A stretch of DNA of 10,480 bases from Thiotrichales bacterium HSG1. Its GTDB lineage: Bacteria > Pseudomonadota > Gammaproteobacteria > Beggiatoales > Beggiatoaceae. The translations under genes and the position numbers were made by a program. Below, piece by piece: positions 1-6,335 of the stretch. The notes below the pieces were generated by a model. That model saw only the letters and a program-made list of their open reading frames with translations, was not told the DNA's origin and did not search any database. How positions within the stretch are numbered: position 1 is the first letter of the stretch; each line of letters begins with the position of its first letter. The DNA lies in the NCBI GenBank assembly GCA_030378125.1, contig JAUCGN010000046.1, positions 1-10,480 on the forward strand. The letters are read 5' to 3'.

Positions 1-453
1 TTAAAACGGTTATAATTTCCATTGATGGTTGTTTTTCAATTGTTTTATTTGGAAATTCAATTTTAACACAACCATCTTTTTAACTATTTACATATTTTTT
101 ATCTGGGTTTGTGGCGAAGGTATTAAAATAGAAATTACATCAATTTGGTTAGAATTAAGATAGCAAATGTAAAGTACATTAATATGTTCTAACACCCATG
201 TTAAGCGGCACTTTCCATGGATGTAAATTGTCCGTTTTAACGACTGGTTCTCCTGAGTGTAGCCCGTGCCATAGCGACTTGGAGAAGCGTAGCTAAAGGG
301 GGGGAGCGGTTCATCAGGATAACCACTCATTATAAGGAAAACCTTGTTTACGAAATTATTCTATTCACAAAATACTTGACAGCTAATCACTAAATCAAGC
401 ATGCTACATTTTATAATTCCACAAGCCAACATTCTAATCCTACTCAATTATTT
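1..453. other. No supported gene; GC-richer island at 235-330
   Basis: No convincing coding sequence is seen. A minus-strand frame is open for about 28 codons at the left edge (1-84) but has no usable start, so at most it is a fragment of a gene outside the window. Bases about 235-330 are roughly half G+C, clearly above the AT-rich flanks, and contain an inverted pair TTCTCC (248-253) / GGAGAA (281-286) plus a run of seven G. This looks like an inserted or decayed repeat rather than a gene; its family is not recognised. Confidence 0.5.
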
Positions 454-705
454 ATGTCAAGCAAAAAATCCAAAAAAAATAATTTATTAACAGAAATACG
501 AGACTTTATGCACCGTTTACATTATTCAATCCATACCGAAAACGCCTATTGTGAATAGGGTTGCTAAATACATTAATTTCCACAAAATGTAAACACGAGA
601 AGCTCTATTTATAAAACCAGAAAAAAAAATTGAAGATTATTTAACCTAATTTAGCAAGAATAACTGCCCCATAGATTGCTTGTATTCTATCTTAGTTTAC
701 TATAC
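454..705 (+). pseudogene. Integron-type tyrosine recombinase, N-terminal remnant
   Basis: Starting at the ATG at 454, the translation gives a SAM-like core-binding domain: LLTEIRDFMHRLHYSIHTEN, then AYCE, matching the LL-(x)-VR-x-(x)-RLHYS-x-RTE-x-AYxxW signature of IntI-type integrases. A stop follows at TAG (556-558). One base shift there restores VAKYINFHKM, and after another stop TREALFIKPEKKIEDYLT, which corresponds to the family's W-(x)-RYIxFH-x-x-RHPRE...FLT segment. A further shift gives NLA and then homology fades near the recA promoter. The catalytic R-H-R-Y domain is entirely absent, so the gene is dead. No attC-like array or cassette is apparent in the window. The family match rests on remembered consensus; a generic phage integrase N-terminus is the alternative. 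Confidence 0.75.
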
Positions 706-710
706 AATAT

Positions 711-740
711 GTACAAGTAATTGTTCAATAATATTATAAT
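711..740 (+). promoter_or_regulatory. Candidate recA promoter and operator region
   Basis: TATAAT at 735-740 is a good -10 box about 24 bases before the recA start, but no strong -35 lies at the right distance. Bases 711-726 (GTACAAGTAATTGTTC) form an imperfect palindrome with ACAA/TTGT arms, and a second small palindrome TAGT-TT-ACTA lies at 693-702. recA genes are normally LexA-repressed, so one of these could be the SOS operator, but neither matches the E. coli CTGT-N8-ACAG box. This is inference from position and symmetry only. Confidence 0.35.
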
Positions 741-764
741 TAATCATATATAGAGTTAATAACA

Positions 765-1820
765 ATGGATGATAGTAAAACTCAAAATTTAGCTGCTACA
801 TTGAAACAAATTGAAAAACAATTTGGTAAAGGAGCAGTAATGCGATTGGATGATGTTGATGTGACTGATGTAGAAACTGTATCTACTGGTTCATTAGCTT
901 TAGACATCGGGCTTGGTGTTGGCGGATTACCAAGAGGAAGGGTTGTTGAAGTATATGGTCCAGAATCTTCCGGAAAGACTACCTTAACTCTACAAGTTGC
1001 TGCTGAAATTCAAAAACTTGGTGGTTTAGTGGCATTTATAGATGCCGAACATGCCCTAGATAGTAATTATGCTAAAAATATTGGGGTCAATGTTGGTGAA
1101 CTATATCTGTCTCAACCGAATAATGGTGAAGAAGCTTTAGAAATTACTGATACATTAGTACGATCTGGAACTTTTGATTTGGTAGTCATAGATTCAGTAG
1201 CCGCTCTCACTCCCAAAGCAGAAATTGAGGGAGATATGGGAGACTCACATATGGGTCTGCAAGCTCGTTTAATGTCACAAGCCCTGCGAAAACTTACTGC
1301 TAATATCAAACGTACTAATACTCTAGTTGTATTTATCAATCAAATTCGGATGAAAATTGGAGTTATGTTTGGTAATCCAGAGACTACCACTGGTGGTAAC
1401 GCACTCAAGTTTTATTCCAGTGTACGCCTAGAAATACGCCGAATTGGTGCTGTAAAACGAGGTGATGAAGTTATCGGCAATGAAACTAGAGTTAAAATTG
1501 TTAAAAATAAAGTGGCTCCCCCTTTCAGAGAGGTATTGTTTGATATAATTTATGGAGAAGGTATTTCTCGAGCTAGTGAGTTGATTGATTTAGGAGTTAA
1601 GCACGATATTATTGATAAAGCTGGTGCATGGTATAGTTACGGTGGCAATAAAATTGGTCAAGGCAAAGACAATGTACGAACTTATTTAAAAGAAAATCCA
1701 GAAATTGCTGATAAGGTTGAACAGCAACTCCGTGATAAGTTATTGCCTAAAAAGGATTCTAAAACTTCACCTACACCCCCATCCTCATCTAAAAAAGGTG
1801 GCAAAAAAGCATCTTCGTAA
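765..1820 (+). CDS. recA: RecA recombinase
   Basis: RecA polymerises on single-stranded DNA, drives ATP-dependent homologous pairing and strand exchange, and activates LexA self-cleavage in the SOS response. The 351-residue product is full length. Walker A GPESSGKT is at about 65-72, the catalytic glutamate region FIDAEHALD at 91-99, Walker B LVVIDS at 139-144, DNA-binding loop L1 near 155-176 ([20 protein letters not shown]) and loop L2 near 192-217 ([20 protein letters not shown]). The sequence is gammaproteobacterial in character. The ATG at 765 is the natural start; only a weak AGAG lies about 9 bases upstream. The last ~25 residues are rich in Lys, Ser and Pro and not acidic as in E. coli RecA. 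No recX follows; the next DNA is repeat and intron. No hairpin plus T-run terminator is obvious downstream. Confidence 0.98.
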   Translation: MDDSKTQNLAATLKQIEKQFGKGAVMRLDDVDVTDVETVSTGSLALDIGLGVGGLPRGRVVEVYGPESSGKTTLTLQVAAEIQKLGGLVAFIDAEHALDSNYAKNIGVNVGELYLSQPNNGEEALEITDTLVRSGTFDLVVIDSVAALTPKAEIEGDMGDSHMGLQARLMSQALRKLTANIKRTNTLVVFINQIRMKIGVMFGNPETTTGGNALKFYSSVRLEIRRIGAVKRGDEVIGNETRVKIVKNKVAPPFREVLFDIIYGEGISRASELIDLGVKHDIIDKAGAWYSYGGNKIGQGKDNVRTYLKENPEIADKVEQQLRDKLLPKKDSKTSPTPPSSSKKGGKKASS

Positions 1821-1878
1821 AAAACTTAATCTGGTAAACAGAGGGACTAACTCTACCACATAAAGAAACGTTATAAAT

Positions 1879-1975
1879 ATAGGACTTATGCCTTGACAAA
1901 AGCCAAAAATATTAATTACCTATAAATTATACATCTATAACTTACTTGAAAATGGTGAGTTTCGCTACCACCCTA
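1879..1975 (+). repeat. Left part of a MITE-like repeat, interrupted by the group II intron
   Basis: ATAGGACTTATGCCTTGACA at 1879 matches, with few changes, the terminal inverted repeat of the complete MITE at 6954-7202 (ATAGGACTTACGCATTGACA). The AT-rich interior that follows also aligns with that element for about 60 bases. A poorer match to the opposite end (AATGTGCGTAAGT, 3849-3861) occurs beyond the intron. The simplest reading is an old copy of the MITE into which the intron inserted; removing the 1823-nt intron would leave a unit of roughly 170 bases. The left end is well supported; the right end is weak. Confidence 0.55.
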
Positions 1976-2482
1976 GTGTGTCCTGAAGAAAAGCACAAGT
2001 TTTTCATGCTGTATTAAAGATGAGAGTTGGCCTCTCGATTTCGGCAATCCGATGCTGGAATCAAACCGCCCCATGCGGCTATCGTAAAGAGCGAGTGTCG
2101 TGAGCGATGTGGGAAAAGGCAGTGAGGAACTGTCAGGTGCGTATGATGGAGATGAACGCAAGTGAACCTTTGATGAGGTGTCGAAAGTGCAACCATACTG
2201 TCAAAACCTGAGTTTCTAGGGTAAGTCAGGGATAAGTTACGACGTGAGCGGATTACGGATGTAACGGCAGTCGGCATAGAGAAGGCATGAACTTCATATA
2301 GGCTTTAATACGGAACAGGAGAACCTGTCGTTTTGATGTTAAGGGATTCAAAGAATTCCAAAGCAAAGCACAGGGGCGGATGCGTTCGTAGTAGTGATGA
2401 AGTGTCTGTAATGGACATGGAGCGAAGGGACGCAATCATTCAGTCTGATTGATTAGAACAACTGATAAACAGGAGGACATTA

Positions 2483-3700
2483 GTGAGTCAGACAAAACCT
2501 TTTAATATACCAAAACAACTGATTTTTGATGCTTACAAACGAGTCAAAGCTAATAAAGGTAGTGCTGGGGTTGATGCACAAAGTCTTGTGGACTTTGAGC
2601 AAGACCTCAAAGATAACCTGTATAAACTTTGGAATCGTATGTCATCAGGCAGTTACTTTCCACAGGCAGTCAAACGGGTAGAAGTTCCCAAAGCTGACGG
2701 AAAGACACGCCCATTGGGTATTCCTACCGTGGCTGACAGAATAGCTCAAATGGCTGTCAAAATGCAGATAGAACCCGAATTGGAAGCTCATTTCCATGAC
2801 GATTCATATGGATACCGACCAGATAAATCAGCACAACAAGCAGTAATGCTGGTGAAGCAAAGGTGTTGGCAACGTCCTTGGGTACTGGATATGGACATCA
2901 AAGGATTCTTTGACAACATAGACCATGACCTATTGTTAAAAGCTGTCGATAAACATGTCACCGAAAAGTGGCATCAATTGTATATCGTTAGATGGTTGCA
3001 AGCACCAGTTCAGTATTCAGATAGGACAATGGAGCATAAAGGAAAAGGAACACCGCAAGGTGGCGTTATTAGTCCGCTATTAGCGAACCTGTTTCTACAT
3101 TATGTATTTGATGTGTGGATAAAAATGTATTGTAAAGACATCCAATTTGTACGTTATGCGGATGATATTATCTGTCATTGTACAAGTGAACAGGAGGTTG
3201 AACAACTTCATACCAAACTGCTTCAACGGTTTACAGAATGCGGTTTAACATTACATCCTGAGAAAACCAAAATTGTCTACTGCAAAAGCTGGAAACATAC
3301 TGCTGATTTTGAATGTATCAGTTTTGATTTTTTGGGATTTACTTTTCGTCCCAAACTAATAAAATACCGAAGTGGTAAATTTTTGGTTGGGTTTATACCA
3401 GAAGTGAGTCGCAAAGCAGCAAAACGGATACTAGCAGAAATCAACTCATGGTCATGGCAATTCTGGGTACAAAGAGAAATTAAGGACATACTCAGGTATA
3501 GTCAGAGTAAGTTGCGTGGCTGGATAGAATACTATGGTAAGGTTGCAATATACTCCATCAAATGGGTGTTGCAACATTTCAATAGGAAGCTCAGTCGTTG
3601 GGCAAAACGGAAATATAAATCATTGAAAAATTATGCTCAAGCAATGCGAAGAGTTATAAAATTTCAAAGAAAACATCCTGGCTTACTTGCTCATTGGTAA
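2483..3700 (+). CDS. Group II intron reverse transcriptase/maturase (LtrA family)
   Basis: Multifunctional intron-encoded protein that assists splicing and copies the reverse-spliced RNA into DNA. The 405 residues start at GTG with an excellent Shine-Dalgarno AGGAGG (2471-2476) six bases upstream. RT motifs in order: RPLGIPTVADRIAQ (76-89), SYGYRPDKSAQQAV (108-121), DMDIKGFFDNIDHDLL (136-151), GKGTPQGGVISPLLANLF (187-204), the catalytic YADD (225-228), and LGFTFRP (284-290). The thumb/maturase domain X includes LRGWIEYYGK (344-353), and the protein ends in KHPGLLAHW. There is no HNH endonuclease domain after this, so retrohoming probably proceeds without second-strand cleavage by the protein, as in other endonuclease-lacking bacterial introns. 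Catalytic aspartates are intact, so the enzyme looks active. Confidence 0.95.
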   Translation: MSQTKPFNIPKQLIFDAYKRVKANKGSAGVDAQSLVDFEQDLKDNLYKLWNRMSSGSYFPQAVKRVEVPKADGKTRPLGIPTVADRIAQMAVKMQIEPELEAHFHDDSYGYRPDKSAQQAVMLVKQRCWQRPWVLDMDIKGFFDNIDHDLLLKAVDKHVTEKWHQLYIVRWLQAPVQYSDRTMEHKGKGTPQGGVISPLLANLFLHYVFDVWIKMYCKDIQFVRYADDIICHCTSEQEVEQLHTKLLQRFTECGLTLHPEKTKIVYCKSWKHTADFECISFDFLGFTFRPKLIKYRSGKFLVGFIPEVSRKAAKRILAEINSWSWQFWVQREIKDILRYSQSKLRGWIEYYGKVAIYSIKWVLQHFNRKLSRWAKRKYKSLKNYAQAMRRVIKFQRKHPGLLAHW

Positions 3701-3724
3701 TATATTTAAAAGGTTGAGTGATAA

Positions 3725-3798
3725 GAGCTGTATGAAGTGAGAGTTTCATGTACAGTTCTGTGAGAGCCTTTGGGGGAAGTTCCCAAGGGCTACTCGAC
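3725..3798 (+). ncRNA. Group II intron domains V and VI
   Basis: Bases 3725-3758 form the 34-nt domain V hairpin: GAGCTGTATGAAG pairs with TTTCATGTACAGTTC around a GAGA (GNRA-type) tetraloop, and the AGC catalytic triad is at 3726-3728. Domain VI follows as GCCTTTGGG...TTCCCAAGGGC with the likely branch-point A at 3792, seven bases from the 3' splice site. The hairpins start only about 25 bases after the maturase stop, so this is a compact intron. Confidence 0.85.
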
Positions 3799-3906
3799 GC
3801 ACCTGGTTTAATAGAGTTTTTACATTTCGCTCGTGTTCCTTTTTCTGAATGTGCGTAAGTACGAATTATAGCGTTTCCCGATTAAATGAAGTACATATTA
3901 ATTGTT
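3799..3906. other. Short spacer between intron and IS1 element
   Basis: No gene is seen. The segment begins with the intron's 3' exon (GCACCTGG) and includes a degenerate match, AATGTGCGTAAGT at 3849-3861, to the terminal repeat of the MITE family that also starts at 1879. It ends at the IS1-type left terminal repeat. Confidence 0.4.
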
Positions 3907-3949
3907 GGTAGTCCTGAACAAAGTAGTGGAGTATAGTATATAAAAAATA

Positions 3950-4039
3950 GGTAGTCCTGCACAGAATAGTGTTTGTTCTAAAAAATCTGTTAAATATTAA
4001 GTGATTAATAGATTTATCACTATACATTGCAGGACTACC
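3950..4039. mobile_element. 90-bp MITE with IS1-like ends, 8-bp target duplication
   Basis: The ends GGTAGTCCTGCACAGAATAG (from 3950) and CTATACATTGCAGGACTACC (to 4039) are inverted repeats. The left one matches the left end of the surrounding IS1 element at about 19 of 22 positions. It is flanked by a perfect 8-bp direct repeat AAAAAATA (3942-3949 and 4040-4047), the duplication size expected of IS1-family transposition. It encodes nothing, so it must have been moved in trans by an IS1-type transposase. It sits between the left terminal repeat of the host IS and its transposase start, so it would separate the host promoter from its gene. Confidence 0.85.
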
Positions 4040-4062
4040 AAAAAATATTAAGGAAAAAAATT

Positions 4063-4737
4063 ATGAATTGTCCAACTTGCAACTCAGAAAATATTATAAA
4101 TAATGGTAGTATCCACAATGGAAAACAAAAATATGCTTGTAAAAATTGTGGTAGACAGTTTGTTTTGGAGTCAACTAATTGTATTTCTCAGGAAAGGATT
4201 TAATTGACAAGTTATTACTGGAAAAAATTCCTTTGGCAGGTATTGCGAGAGTTGTTGGTGTATCTGAACGTTGGTTGCAAACGTCAACAAAAAATATGAT
4301 AGCGTTCCAAAGACTATTGATATTAAACCCCAAAAAAAGGGTAAACTATTCAATGTGATGAGATATGGTCTTTCGTAATGAATAAAGGTAATAAACAATG
4401 GGTTTGCCATTGACGTTAAAACTGGAGAAATTGTTGGTTCTTATACAGGTAGTCGAGATTCTCAAGGAGCCAAAGGTTTATGGGATTCATTACCTCCTAT
4501 TTATCGACAATGTGCGGTTTCTTATACAGATTTTTGGAAAGCATATGATGTTATTTTTCCTAGCAAACGTCACAAATCTGTTGGAAAAGAAACCTAACAA
4601 ATAGTATTGAACGCTTTAACTGTACTATGAGACAACGAATTTCATGTTTGCTTCAGAAAACTCTTTCCAAAAAGCTCTCAAATCATGTTGGAGCTATTTG
4701 GTACTTTATTCATCACTATAATGCTAATATTGTTTAA
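4063..4737 (+). pseudogene. IS1-family transposase, frameshifted
   Basis: The first frame (ATG at 4063, preceded by AAGGAAAAAAATT) encodes a zinc-ribbon DNA-binding N-terminus with MNCPTC and YACKNCGRQF, then stops at about 4201. Another frame continues KDLIDKLLLEKIPLAGIARV and VGVSERWLQ, the InsA-type helix-turn-helix. Further shifts give CDEIWSFVMNKGNKQWVCH with the catalytic aspartate, then DVKTGEIVGSYTGSRDSQGA, and SYTDFWKAYDVIFP with the second aspartate. The end reads TNSIERFNCTMRQRISCLL and NHVGAIWYFIHHYN, including the final DDE glutamate. At least four frame changes are needed, more than programmed InsA/InsB frameshifting explains, so the gene is dead. Confidence 0.9.
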
Positions 4738-4773
4738 TTTTATATAACACTACTTTGTTCAGGACTATCCAAA

Positions 4774-4966
4774 AACAGTCAGAATCAGGATTAACAGAAT
4801 TATAGAATTTCCAGAAATGTTTGAACATGATTATACAGGATTAAAGGATAAAATATGATTAAATCAAAAGCACACAAGTTTATAATCCTGTCTATCTTTT
4901 AATCCGTTAAATCTTGTTCAAAAACTGTCTGAATCAGAATTAACGGAATTATAGGATTTCCAGAAT
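4774..4966. repeat. Interspersed 148-bp repeat, copy 1 plus a partial copy
   Basis: A full unit spans 4820-4966 and is preceded at 4774-4819 by the last third of another unit. It is shared with 5782-5899, 7292-7438 and 7440-7585. The first ~100 bases make an imperfect hairpin: TTTGAACATGATTATACAGG near the start pairs with the ATCCGTTAAATCTTGTTCAA arm before the middle. No coding potential is seen. The block continues into a copy of the DNA that follows the kinase-LRR gene (4967-5036 matches 8001-8077). Confidence 0.85.
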
Positions 4967-5036
4967 TAAAACCCAAATCAATTTGCCTTTATCCTGAAAA
5001 TACTGTGAATCCTGATTCTGACAAGATTAAGATACC

Positions 5037-5112
5037 TTATAAATAAACTTTACAATTAGGCACAACTTTTTTAAACTATTCTATATTCAGGTTTACTTAT
5101 TTTCTGAGAAAT
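5037..5112 (-). pseudogene. Decayed 3' end of a kinase-LRR paralogue
   Basis: Read on the minus strand this segment gives E-stop-FKKVVPNCKVYL-stop, matching the EWFKKSVPNCKIYS terminus of the LRR protein that ends at 8078, with a stop replacing the Trp and another stop upstream. The downstream DNA (4967-5036) is also copied from the region after that gene (8001-8077). Similarity fades near 5112. It is a broken tail of a duplicated LRR gene, too short for any function. Confidence 0.75.
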
Positions 5113-5140
5113 TCAATTTATACAGTTACCCATCTACCGA

Positions 5141-5422
5141 CTATATATTTTTAAATAATTGATTATGCGTACCTATTCTACTGAAATAGACGATGCCATC
5201 TTCATTTAAAGAATAAATCACTAACATATTACTACCTAAATGAAATTCTCTGAAATCTTTATATTCACCTAACAATGAATGATCATAAGCTTCAAATGGC
5301 AAAGGTTCATCATTCATTAGGCAATTAGAATATTTTATAAATTTAGTGAAATGTTTGTCACTTAAACGAACTTTCTTCCAGTCTTTCAGGAAAGATTTAT
5401 GTCGGTATAAAACTCTACTCAT
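5141..5422 (-). CDS. yafQ: YafQ/RelE-family toxin, mRNA endonuclease
   Basis: Type II toxin of the RelE/ParE fold. YafQ relatives bind the ribosome and cut mRNA in the A site, arresting growth until the DinJ antitoxin neutralises them. The 93-residue length fits. The family core is plain: YDHSLLGEYKDFREFHL (46-62) followed by LVIYSL and RIGTHNQLF (82-90). Compared with the active site reported for E. coli YafQ, the two upstream histidines (H48, H61), the Arg of RIGTH (R82), its His (H86) and the final Phe (F90) are kept, but the Asp-Trp pair appears as Asn-Met (N65-M66), which might weaken activity. Its ATG overlaps the antitoxin stop by four bases (ATGA), so the pair is translationally coupled. 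A few bases downstream lies the LRR-gene relic. Confidence 0.9.
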   Translation of the reverse strand: MSRVLYRHKSFLKDWKKVRLSDKHFTKFIKYSNCLMNDEPLPFEAYDHSLLGEYKDFREFHLGSNMLVIYSLNEDGIVYFSRIGTHNQLFKNI

Positions 5423-5676
5423 GGAAGTTTTAAATCTTCAAGTGACAAGGGTTCTACGTTTTTACCCTGTCTTACGTCATCTAGCACTTTACGAGTTGAT
5501 TTATTAGGTATTTTCACTTCAAAAGGTAAACCTTGATTTAGTTTAACTTGATATAAGAATAAATTAAATGCTTCACTCATTGTTAAACCAAGCTTTTTAA
5601 AAACTTTCTTGGCTTCTTCTTTTGTTTCTTCATCTAATTTGACACTAGTTGTCTTTTTAACAGTTGCTGTAGTCAT
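5419..5676 (-). CDS. dinJ: RelB/DinJ-family antitoxin
   Basis: Antitoxin that binds YafQ and represses its own operon. The 85 residues begin with the ribbon-helix-helix pattern: a beta strand TTSVKLDEETKEEAKKVF (9-26) and the helix pair KLGLTMSEAFNLFLYQVKLN (28-47), then GLPFEV, a hallmark of DinJ/RelB. The C-terminal half is the likely toxin-binding arm. The start at 5676 is chosen because the RHH strand needs these residues; the leader is A/T-rich with no clear Shine-Dalgarno. It is first in the operon and overlaps the toxin by four bases, the classical antitoxin-toxin order. A palindrome at 5702-5718 upstream is the probable autoregulatory operator. Confidence 0.92.
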   Translation of the reverse strand: MTTATVKKTTSVKLDEETKEEAKKVFKKLGLTMSEAFNLFLYQVKLNQGLPFEVKIPNKSTRKVLDDVRQGKNVEPLSLEDLKLP

Positions 5677-5701
5677 TTTTTATTTTTTAAGATTTGAAAG
5701 T

Positions 5702-5730
5702 AATACTATCGTAGTATTTTAAGTATAACA
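5702..5730 (-). promoter_or_regulatory. Promoter and palindromic operator of dinJ-yafQ
   Basis: AATACTATCGTAGTATT (5702-5718) has 7-base arms around a TCG centre, a typical binding site for a dimeric ribbon-helix-helix antitoxin. Just upstream in the minus-strand sense is TGTTATACT (5730-5722), an extended -10 box, with no convincing -35. The palindrome would lie at or just after the transcription start, so complex binding would block initiation. This is positional inference. Confidence 0.6.
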
Positions 5731-5781
5731 TAATTTCAACTTATCGTATGATTGAATGGCAAATATTTTGGTGGGATAGAT

Positions 5782-5899
5782 TTTGAACATGATTAAATCA
5801 AAAGTACACAAGTTTATAATCCTGTCCATCTTTTAATCCGTTAAATCCTGTTCAAAAACTGTCTGAATCAGAATTAACAGAATTATAGGATATTCAGAA
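5782..5899. repeat. Interspersed 148-bp repeat, copy 2, internally deleted
   Basis: Same family as at 4820 and 7292, but about 30 bases of the left hairpin arm are missing. In copy 1 the lost stretch is bounded by two ATGATTA direct repeats, and here a single ATGATTA remains, so slippage or recombination between them explains the deletion. It fills the space between the two intact TA operons. Confidence 0.85.
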
Positions 5900-5948
5900 C
5901 ATTTCTTGATTAAATACGACATAATAATATTGAACAAGTAATTAATAA

Positions 5949-6335
5949 TTACCAAATTCTTTCCAACTCATAATTATCAAATTCACTATCTCTGCTAATT
6001 AATGGCACTTGTTCAAATTGGCTTTGTGCAATCAAGATACGGTCAAATGGGTCACGATGATGAAAAGGTAAATTGCCAAGTTGAATAAGGTGGTTTACCA
6101 CAATGGGTAATTGGGTAAATTTATTATTGGCTAATTCTCTTGGAATTAAAATATCAAAAGGTTGTGAAAGCTCAAGTTTCTTTTGGCTAGTTTTTATCGC
6201 AATTTCCCAAAGCGTGGCGACACTAATCAAAATTTCATTATCGGTTTCTTGTATCAGTAGCCTACTTTGTTGACTTAATTTTTTATCACCATTGATGAAC
6301 CATAAAAATGCGTGTGTATCCAGAAGCAAACGCAT
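5949..6335 (-). CDS. vapC: PIN-domain toxin, VapC family
   Basis: VapC toxins are Mg-dependent ribonucleases that cut tRNA or rRNA. The 128 residues show the full PIN acidic set: D6 in LLLDTHAFLW, E44 in ATLWEIAIKT, D95/D98 in HHRDPFDRILIAQ, and D116 in LISRDSEFD. The LWEIAIK and HHRDPFDR motifs mark the VapC subgroup typically partnered with Phd-like antitoxins. The start codon overlaps the antitoxin stop by one base (TAATG), so translation is coupled. Everything needed for activity appears intact. The target cannot be told from sequence. Confidence 0.93.
   Translation of the reverse strand: MRLLLDTHAFLWFINGDKKLSQQSRLLIQETDNEILISVATLWEIAIKTSQKKLELSQPFDILIPRELANNKFTQLPIVVNHLIQLGNLPFHHRDPFDRILIAQSQFEQVPLISRDSEFDNYELERIW

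Larger units (their letters stand above)
1976..3798 (+). mobile_element. Group II intron with encoded maturase
   Basis: A retrotransposing self-splicing intron of about 1823 nt. The 5' end reads GTGTGTCC, a GUGYG-type start. The exon bases just before it, ACCCTA (1970-1975), are perfectly complementary to TAGGGT at 2217-2222, about 240 nt into the intron, the expected IBS1/EBS1 pairing and location. The RNA part of domains I-III fills 1976-2470. The maturase gene occupies domain IV, and domains V and VI lie just after its stop. The 3' end is placed after CTACTCGAC (3790-3798), with the bulged branch-point A likely at 3792. All parts needed for splicing appear present. It sits outside any intact gene, downstream of recA, so insertion may be neutral. 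Boundaries are inferred from motifs and pairing. Confidence 0.88.
3907..4769 (+). mobile_element. IS1-family insertion sequence, degenerate
   Basis: Terminal inverted repeats of about 22 bp bound the element. The left end GGTAGTCCTGAACAAAGTAG begins at 3907 and the right end CTACTTTGTTCAGGACTATC closes at 4769, with essentially one difference near the tip. Between them lies a broken transposase (4063-4737) and a nested 90-bp MITE (3950-4039). No matching target-site duplication is evident at the outer flanks (TTAATTGTT left, CAAAAACAG right), consistent with an old or rearranged copy. Total length without the nested MITE and its duplication is about 765 bp, right for IS1-like elements. Confidence 0.88.

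Noticed and set aside
88..330. Minus-strand 80-codon open frame (MSGYPDEPLPPFSYAS...)
   Set aside because: It spans the GC-rich island and AT-rich DNA, has low-complexity composition that changes abruptly, no family resemblance, and no clear ribosome binding site.
1821..1860. Intrinsic terminator after recA
   Set aside because: GGT..AGAG / CTCT.ACC can form a small bulged hairpin at about 1833-1857 but no T-run follows, so support is too weak.
1950..1980. attC site as target of a class C-attC intron, given the integrase fossil nearby
   Set aside because: No paired core sites of the RYYYAAC / GTTRRRY kind are evident at the insertion point, and the upstream exon is explained by a MITE copy.
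2014..2435. Several minus-strand open frames within the first 500 bases of the intron
   Set aside because: They lie antisense to structured intron RNA (domains I-III) and have no recognisable product; shadows of constrained RNA sequence.
4171..4604. Open frames of 68-79 codons inside the IS1 element
   Set aside because: The plus-strand one is an off-frame reading of the decayed transposase, the minus-strand one its antisense.
3890..4780. Target-site duplication for the outer IS1 element
   Set aside because: Flanking bases on the two sides do not match over 8-9 bp; only the nested 90-bp element has a clear duplication.
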